Assembly: GCF_001552435.1 (NCBI RefSeq)
Contig: NZ_BCRE01000004.1
Location: forward strand, 41,094-105,093
Direction of reading: 5' to 3'
DNA length: 64,000 nt
Origin: Kribbia dieselivorans NBRC 106261
Lineage (GTDB): Bacteria; Actinomycetota; Actinomycetes; Actinomycetales; Dermatophilaceae
Shown here: piece after piece, positions 59,080 to 64,000 of the stretch
Numbering within the stretch: position 1 is the stretch's first letter
Layout: each line of letters starts with the position of its first letter
The notes under the pieces: model-generated
What the model was told of the DNA's origin: nothing
Seen by the model: the letters and a program-made list of their open reading frames with translations, nothing else
Databases searched by the model: none
Program-made: the position numbers and the translations under genes

Positions 59080-59607
59080 ATGATCGAGGGGCGCATCGAA
59101 CACCCGCACTATGACGGTTACGACCTGGAATGGCTTGAGTGGATTGAGGAACACGAGGGTGAAGAAGGGGTGGATGTTCGACTCGCCGACATCCCCCAAG
59201 ATGTCTACTCGGGTGTGATCCATTTGGTGTTCCTCGGCGACCGAATCTTCCTGATCAACGGTGAGGATCAGCCCGATGTCATGCAGCAGGCGCGAGAATT
59301 GGGATTGGGCAAACAGTATATCTGGCGCCTCGACAGAACCATCGCCGCACGATTTGCGCGCTACATGAACTGGGACGCCGTGCTGGCCAAGTTCCCCCAC
59401 CACCATCCCATTTACAACACTCCGATGCGTCTATTGCCCCCTCTGGAACTTGACCGTGACGACCCGCGGCTCAGCGACATCGACCTGGACGCACTCTTGA
59501 CGTCGTTGATCGCCGAGTACGAGGGGCACTGGGCGGCAATACAGGCAGGCCCGTACGGCTCGCGCGAACGGGAGACCCCCGACGAGGACCTGCCGCCCCT
59601 CGACTGA
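59080..59607 (+). CDS. Hypothetical acidic protein in the pdxS-pdxT wedge
   Basis: A 175-residue acidic protein starting MIEGRIEHPHYDGYDLEWLEW and ending DEDLPPLD. I recognise no domain. Codon use is clearly less GC-rich at third positions than in the neighbours, which points to recent transfer. It is intact, has no signal peptide and lies next to a toxin-antitoxin module. Small acidic proteins in such places are often immunity proteins, but nothing specific supports it. The start could also be 59056. Confidence 0.6.
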   Translation: MIEGRIEHPHYDGYDLEWLEWIEEHEGEEGVDVRLADIPQDVYSGVIHLVFLGDRIFLINGEDQPDVMQQARELGLGKQYIWRLDRTIAARFARYMNWDAVLAKFPHHHPIYNTPMRLLPPLELDRDDPRLSDIDLDALLTSLIAEYEGHWAAIQAGPYGSRERETPDEDLPPLD

Positions 59608-59755
59608 CTCGCATGAATCGGCCAAAACCCACGGACTCGATTTGGGAAGACCCGCAGCGGAACAGGGCTGAGGAAGCGTTGCCGCAGGGTTCGTCGGAGG
59701 CCGATCTGACGGCCAAGCCCAGATGCCGATTGCCCACACCGGGACCGGCGGGGTG

Positions 59756-60160
59756 TCACGGCCGGTCGCCGACCGGATCGGTGACGAGCAGTCCCACGTG
59801 CCCGGCGACCTCCTTCATGGCCGAATCGTGGGTCGCGACCGTGACCGGTGCGCCGATCAGCAGGGCGGTGGCCAAGTGCAGCGCATCGAGCGTTCGGATG
59901 TGACGTTCGATGGACTCGGCCACCGTATGGGTCTCACGGGTGATGTCCAGAAGGCCGACCCTGTCGAGCAGTGGCGTGGCGAGCGTGAGCGGCAGATCTT
60001 CACGCCGAAGGAGGCGAATCACCTCGGTCCGCAGCAGGCGTGAGGAGACGAGCTGGTGGGCCGATTGCTCCATCCACGCCTGGAGCCGCTGGCGGTCCGG
60101 GCCGTCCACAATGGCCCGGACCGCGACCGAGGAGTCCAGGTAGACGAGGCGGTCCGTCAC
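59756..60160 (-). CDS. vapC: PIN-domain toxin (VapC-like)
   Basis: A 134-residue PIN-domain ribonuclease. Conserved acidic residues are in [13 protein letters not shown] (Asp), [10 protein letters not shown] (Glu), [15 protein letters not shown] (Asp) and VATHDSAM (Asp), giving the four-residue metal site. GTG 60160 starts two bases after the antitoxin stop. VapC toxins cleave tRNA or rRNA when the antitoxin is degraded. The 149-base stretch between it and the unknown gene at 59080 shows nothing further. Confidence 0.87.
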   Translation of the reverse strand: MTDRLVYLDSSVAVRAIVDGPDRQRLQAWMEQSAHQLVSSRLLRTEVIRLLRREDLPLTLATPLLDRVGLLDITRETHTVAESIERHIRTLDALHLATALLIGAPVTVATHDSAMKEVAGHVGLLVTDPVGDRP

Positions 60161-60162
60161 GG

Positions 60163-60441
60163 TCAGTGATCCCCGCGATTCTCCTCGAGGAGTGCGTCGA
60201 TCTCCTCGTCGGTGTAGGCCCGCCCGACCGTGTTCGTGGGCCATGGTTCGGGCTCGACGGCGGGAGGCTCATATCGGCCCTCGCGTTCGAGCCGCGTCAG
60301 CGCACTCTCCGACTCCCGTACGCGGCTGACCCGCCAGCGTGGCTGACCACGTTCAGTCACCACGATGTCATCGGTGTCCGTGACCTGATCGAGGACAGCG
60401 GCGGTGCGCTGATTGAGTTCCCGCTTCGTCACCGTGCGCAT
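60163..60441 (-). CDS. vapB: Phd/YefM-family antitoxin
   Basis: A 92-residue antitoxin. The N-terminal Phd/YefM fold, [18 protein letters not shown], is followed by [15 protein letters not shown]; the acidic C-terminus ([16 protein letters not shown]) should wrap the toxin. It precedes vapC by two bases. The 51-base divergent gap to pdxT carries CAATGTA...TACATTG (60447-60453 and 60480-60486), a possible autoregulatory site that could also affect pdxT. Confidence 0.87.
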   Translation of the reverse strand: MRTVTKRELNQRTAAVLDQVTDTDDIVVTERGQPRWRVSRVRESESALTRLEREGRYEPPAVEPEPWPTNTVGRAYTDEEIDALLEENRGDH

Positions 60442-60492
60442 GGATCCAATGTACTACGTGTGTCTGACATTGAGCGGGATACATTGCCGCCC

Positions 60493-61107
60493 ATGACTGC
60501 TGCCGCTGCCCCGACCATCGGAGTCCTTGCCGTGCAGGGAGACGTGCGTGAGCACCTCTCCGCCCTGGAGGAATGTGGTGCCAGCACGATTCGAGTGCGG
60601 CGGGTGGACGAGCTCGACCGGTGCGACGGGCTCGTGCTGCCCGGCGGCGAGTCGACGACGATCGACAAGTTGACCCGCACCTTCGGCCTGCGTGATCCGC
60701 TCCGCGCCCGGATCGCCGATGGGTTGCCGGTCTACGGCAGTTGTGCCGGGATGATCCTGCTCGCCGATCGGATCCTCGACGGGCCCCGCGATCAGCAGAC
60801 CCTGGGCGGCCTTGACATCACCGTGCGCCGCAACGCCTTCGGCCGCCAGGTCGACTCGTTCGAGGCCGACCTCACGGTGACCGGGATCGCTGGCGCGCCG
60901 ATGCGCGCGGTGTTCATCCGCGCTCCGTGGGTCGAGCAGGCCGGCCCGGAGGTCGAGGTGCTGGCGAGCGTCGAGACCAGGGGGAGCGAGCACCCCGTCG
61001 TCGTGCGCCAGGGCGGGCTGCTGGCCACAAGCTTCCACCCCGAGGTCACCGGGGACCATCGAGTCCACGCCCTGTTCGTCGACATGGTCCGCGCGGCCGT
61101 GTCATAG
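60493..61107 (+). CDS. pdxT: Pyridoxal 5'-phosphate synthase glutaminase subunit PdxT
   Basis: A 204-residue class I glutamine amidotransferase. [13 protein letters not shown] is the N-terminal strand, [10 protein letters not shown] the oxyanion region, [10 protein letters not shown] holds the nucleophilic cysteine, and [11 protein letters not shown] holds the His-Glu pair. It hydrolyses glutamine and channels ammonia to PdxS. ATG 60493 is divergent from the antitoxin gene, so it must have its own promoter and cannot be read from pdxS without crossing the wedge. The yebC gene follows at 66 bases. Confidence 0.95.
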   Translation: MTAAAAPTIGVLAVQGDVREHLSALEECGASTIRVRRVDELDRCDGLVLPGGESTTIDKLTRTFGLRDPLRARIADGLPVYGSCAGMILLADRILDGPRDQQTLGGLDITVRRNAFGRQVDSFEADLTVTGIAGAPMRAVFIRAPWVEQAGPEVEVLASVETRGSEHPVVVRQGGLLATSFHPEVTGDHRVHALFVDMVRAAVS

Positions 61108-61173
61108 GATGGCTCGTCAGCTCGAGGTAGACCCGCGACCCGGAGTCCGGGCGTGGATGAGGGAGAACACCTG

Positions 61174-61929
61174 ATGTCAGGCCACTCCAAGTGGGCCACC
61201 ACCAAGCACAAGAAGGCGGCGATCGACGCCAAGCGCGGCAAGCTCTTCGCCAAGCTCATCAAGACGATCGAGATCGCGGCCCGGGCCGGGGCCGACCCGT
61301 CCGGCAACCCGACGCTGTACGACGCCATTCAGAAGGCCAAGAAGTCGTCGGTGCCCAACGACAACATCGACCGCGCCGTCAAGCGAGGCTCCGGCGCCGA
61401 GGCCGGGGCTGCCGACTGGCAGGAGATCGTCTATGAGGGCTACGCCCCCGGCGGTGTCGCCCTGTTCATCGAGTGTCTGACCGACAACCGCAACCGCGCT
61501 GCCGCCGAGGTGCGCACGGCCCTGACCCGCAACGGCGGTCAGCTCGCGGATCCCGGTTCGGTGGCCTATGTCTTCGACCGCCGGGGCGTCGTGCTGATGC
61601 CCAAGGGCGACAAGACCGAGGACGACATCCTCGAGATCGTCCTCGACGCCGGTGCCGAGGAGGTCAACGACAACGGTGAGTACTGGGAGATCGTCTCCGA
61701 GGCCTCCGACTTCGTCGCGGTGCGTCAGGCCATCCAGGACGCCGGCCTCGACTACGAGAGCGCCGAGGCCCAGTGGGTGCCCAACCTGAAGGTCCCACTC
61801 GACCTGGAGGGCGCCAAGAAGATGATCCGCGTCGTCGAGGCACTCGAGGACAGCGACGACGTGCAGAACGTCTTCGCCAACGGCGACATCCCGGACGAGG
61901 TCCTCGAACAACTCGACGCCGAGGACTAA
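61174..61929 (+). CDS. yebC: YebC/PmpR-family regulatory protein
   Basis: A 251-residue protein of the YebC/TACO1 family. The N-terminal signature [21 protein letters not shown] is nearly invariant. Family members bind DNA or the ribosome; recent work on relatives links them to relief of ribosome stalling at proline stretches. ATG 61174 follows GAGGGAG. It lies before ruvC, as in most actinobacteria, and is read in the same direction. Confidence 0.95.
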   Translation: MSGHSKWATTKHKKAAIDAKRGKLFAKLIKTIEIAARAGADPSGNPTLYDAIQKAKKSSVPNDNIDRAVKRGSGAEAGAADWQEIVYEGYAPGGVALFIECLTDNRNRAAAEVRTALTRNGGQLADPGSVAYVFDRRGVVLMPKGDKTEDDILEIVLDAGAEEVNDNGEYWEIVSEASDFVAVRQAIQDAGLDYESAEAQWVPNLKVPLDLEGAKKMIRVVEALEDSDDVQNVFANGDIPDEVLEQLDAED

Positions 61930-61995
61930 TCTCGTCTCGAACACACGTCCGACACGTGGGCGTGTCGCCCTGGAGATGAGGCAGGTGGAGCAGCG

Positions 61996-62550
61996 GTGCG
62001 GGTCCTCGGGATCGATCCGGGTCTGACCCGGTGCGGTTTGGGCGTGGTCGACGCGCCCGACGGCGTCGGAGCGATGACACGCGGGCGGATGTCCATGGTC
62101 GCCGTCGGCGTGGTGCGCACGCCGGCCGGCACCGATGTCGGCGAGCGACTGCTCTACCTGCAGCAACAGTTGGATGCGTGGCTCGATCGGTTCGACCCCG
62201 ATGTCATGGCCCTCGAGCGGATCTACGCGGCCGATCACGTGCCCACGGTCATGACCACAGCGCAGGCCTCCGCGGTGGCCTTGCTGGCCGGAGCGCAGCG
62301 CGGCATCCCCGTGCGATTGCACACCCCGACCGAGGTCAAGGCCTCGGTGACGGGCAACGGCCGCGCGGACAAGGCGCAGGTCACGACGATGGTCACACGC
62401 ATCCTCGGGCTCGAGGTCGCGCCGAAGCCAGCCGACGCCGCCGACGCGTTGGCGCTGGCCATCTGTCACCAGTGGCGCGGCCGGGGCACCGATCGCGTCG
62501 ATCTGGCGGCGGCCTCGGAGCGGGCCCGACTCAAGGCGGCGGCCCGATGA
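61996..62550 (+). CDS. ruvC: Holliday junction endonuclease RuvC
   Basis: A 184-residue resolvase of the RNase H fold. Catalytic acids are in [12 protein letters not shown] (Asp7), MALERIYAA (Glu) and the C-terminal [12 protein letters not shown]. It makes symmetrical nicks in Holliday junctions brought by RuvAB. GTG 61996 is preceded by GGTGGAG. Its stop overlaps the ruvA ATG by four bases (ATGA). Confidence 0.95.
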   Translation: MRVLGIDPGLTRCGLGVVDAPDGVGAMTRGRMSMVAVGVVRTPAGTDVGERLLYLQQQLDAWLDRFDPDVMALERIYAADHVPTVMTTAQASAVALLAGAQRGIPVRLHTPTEVKASVTGNGRADKAQVTTMVTRILGLEVAPKPADAADALALAICHQWRGRGTDRVDLAAASERARLKAAAR

Positions 62551-63146
62551 TCGCCTCGTTGACCGGTGCCGTCGCCCAGGTCGGTCTCGACCACGTCGTC
62601 CTCGTCGTCGGTGGGGTCGGCATGCGCGTCCACACGACGCCGCGCCTGGCCGGCGAACTGCGCTCCGGCATGGAGGCCACCGTGGCGACCACCCTCGTGG
62701 TGCGGGAGGACTCCCTGACCCTCTACGGGTTCGGGGACCACGCAGAACGCGACATGTTCGAAACCGTGCAGACCGTCTCGGGCGTGGGGCCGCGCCTGGC
62801 CTTGGCGTTGCTGGCCGTGCTCACCCCCGACGATGCTCGCCGGGCTATCGCCACCTCCGACACGGCCACGCTGACCAAGGTGCCCGGCATCGGCAAGAAG
62901 GGCGCCGAACGCATCTGCCTGGAACTGCGCGACAAGGTGGGCGTCGTGCCCGTGACCGGCGACGACGCTCCGGCCGTGGCCATCACCGCCCCGGCCTGGG
63001 GCGATCAGGTCACTGCCGCCCTCGTCGGCCTGGGGTACACCGCCAAGCAGGCCGAGCAGGCCGTCGAGAAGGTGGGTCCCGGCCTGGGTGAGAACCCGCA
63101 GGTGTCGGCCGCCCTGCGCGCCGCACTGCAGGAGTTGGGCCGGTGA
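62547..63146 (+). CDS. ruvA: Holliday junction helicase subunit RuvA
   Basis: A 199-residue protein starting [12 protein letters not shown] with the OB-fold N-terminal domain, the two helix-hairpin-helix motifs [13 protein letters not shown] and [12 protein letters not shown], and a C-terminal domain ([19 protein letters not shown]) that binds RuvB. RuvA tetramers hold the four-way junction open. It overlaps ruvC and ruvB by four bases each, so the complex is co-translated. Confidence 0.95.
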   Translation: MIASLTGAVAQVGLDHVVLVVGGVGMRVHTTPRLAGELRSGMEATVATTLVVREDSLTLYGFGDHAERDMFETVQTVSGVGPRLALALLAVLTPDDARRAIATSDTATLTKVPGIGKKGAERICLELRDKVGVVPVTGDDAPAVAITAPAWGDQVTAALVGLGYTAKQAEQAVEKVGPGLGENPQVSAALRAALQELGR

Positions 63147-64000
63147 GCGAACGCCCCGGCTTCCACTCCGAGATCGTCGAGGCGGGCCCGGGGGAGTGGT
63201 CCGACGGGTCGTACGACGCGACTGCCCGCGTCGTCGATGCCGGTGGGAGCGACGACGAGAAGGTCGTCGAGGCGGCGCTGCGCCCGCGGCGGTTGAGCGA
63301 GTTCCCCGGTCAACCGCGGGTGCGCGAGCAGCTCGGGCTCGTGCTCGAGGCAGCCAAGAGGCGCGGCTCGGCACCCGACCACGTGCTGCTCTCCGGTCCG
63401 CCCGGCCTGGGCAAGACGACGCTGGCGATGATCGTTGCGGCCGAACTCGAACAGCCGATTCGCGTGACGTCGGGGCCGGCGATCCAGCATGCCGGTGACC
63501 TCGCGTCGGTGCTGTCCTCGCTCATGGAGGGCGAGGTGCTCTTCCTCGACGAGATCCACCGGATGTCGCGCACCGCGGAGGAGATGCTCTATCTGGCGAT
63601 GGAGGACTTCCGGGTCGACATCATCGTCGGCAAGGGGCCCGGTGCCACGGCGATCCCGCTCGAACTGCCGCCGTTCACCGTCGTCGGCGCCACGACCCGG
63701 GCAGGTCTGCTACCCGCGCCGCTGCGTGACCGGTTCGGGTTCACCGGTCATCTCGATTACTACGACACCGCCGATCTCGAACTCATCTTGGCGCGGTCGG
63801 CTCGGCTGCTGGAGGTACCGGCGACCGCCGACGCGCTGGCCGAGGTGGCGCGGCGCTCCCGCGGCACACCGCGCATCGCGAACCGGCTGCTGCGACGCGT
63901 GCGCGACTGGGCGCAGGTGCACGGCTCCGGTTCGGTCGACCTGGCGGCGGCGCGGGAGGCACTCGCGCTCTTCGACGTCGACGAGGTCGGCCTGGACCGG
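63143..64000 (+). CDS. ruvB: Holliday junction helicase RuvB (cut by window end)
   Basis: The first 286 codons of RuvB, open at the window end. Walker A is [10 protein letters not shown], Walker B is LFLDEIHRM, and sensor/arginine-finger parts [21 protein letters not shown] are in place. GTG 63143 overlaps the ruvA stop (GTGA). The N-terminus before the conserved [13 protein letters not shown] is about 45 residues long and acidic, somewhat longer than in many bacteria. RuvB hexamers drive branch migration. Confidence 0.95.
   Translation, partial: MSERPGFHSEIVEAGPGEWSDGSYDATARVVDAGGSDDEKVVEAALRPRRLSEFPGQPRVREQLGLVLEAAKRRGSAPDHVLLSGPPGLGKTTLAMIVAAELEQPIRVTSGPAIQHAGDLASVLSSLMEGEVLFLDEIHRMSRTAEEMLYLAMEDFRVDIIVGKGPGATAIPLELPPFTVVGATTRAGLLPAPLRDRFGFTGHLDYYDTADLELILARSARLLEVPATADALAEVARRSRGTPRIANRLLRRVRDWAQVHGSGSVDLAAAREALALFDVDEVGLDR

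Noticed and set aside
1..64000. CRISPR arrays, rRNA genes, insertion sequences
   Set aside because: No regularly spaced direct repeats, rRNA segments or transposase genes were seen.

Overview
The window is a stretch of a high-GC actinobacterial chromosome. The order thrS - HIT (Ap4A phosphorylase type) - pgsA - PatA-type acyltransferase - pimA - pdxS - pdxT - yebC - ruvC - ruvA - ruvB follows the Mycobacterium tuberculosis order, and a phosphatidylinositol-mannoside locus is an actinobacterial hallmark. Frequent GTG starts, 1- and 4-nt gene overlaps and a strong G/C third-position bias fit this. The exact family (perhaps Intrasporangiaceae or a relative) is a guess.

Region 1 (1-28750) is a large acyl-CoA catabolic cluster. 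It holds acyl-CoA ligases, four acyl-CoA dehydrogenases, six crotonase-fold proteins, two MaoC dehydratases, dienoyl-/enoyl-CoA reductase-like SDRs, a thiolase, a CoA-transferase/hydrolase, an HMG-CoA lyase-like enzyme, an alpha-methylacyl-CoA racemase, an APH-like kinase and a complete five-gene Liv-type ABC importer. Three products resemble BadH, BadK and BadI of cyclohexanecarboxyl-CoA degradation, so I infer uptake and ring-opening of an alicyclic, probably methyl-branched, carboxylic acid followed by beta-oxidation. A FadR-type GntR regulator (6137-6910) sits inside the cluster, and near-perfect TGGTC-N-GACCA palindromes recur in four of its promoter gaps (a fifth is degenerate), pointing to one regulon.

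Region 2 (28746-31310) holds pabB, pabC, a PGPGW-type membrane protein and tRNA-Val(CAC). Region 3 (31270 to about 39.1 kb) is a genomic island: a large serine recombinase whose reading frame runs antisense through the tRNA-Val gene and stops in its anticodon loop, a TetR regulator, a BsuBI/PstI-type restriction-modification pair, and a GmrSD-like DUF262/HNH protein. Its base composition looks lower in GC than the flanks.

Region 4 (39307-47306) has a thioesterase, an Old Yellow Enzyme, an SDR and a divergent HxlR regulator, then TesB, a flavin reductase, an HbhA/phasin-like Lys-Ala repeat protein convergent with an XRE regulator, an HSL-family esterase and a GPP34 protein. A GTTAGC inverted repeat occurs at two of these promoters.

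Region 5 (47403-64000) is the conserved thrS-to-ruvB backbone, interrupted by an antisense EF-G-like GTPase gene, a Baeyer-Villiger monooxygenase/SDR pair, and a wedge (unknown protein plus VapBC-type toxin-antitoxin) that separates pdxS from pdxT.
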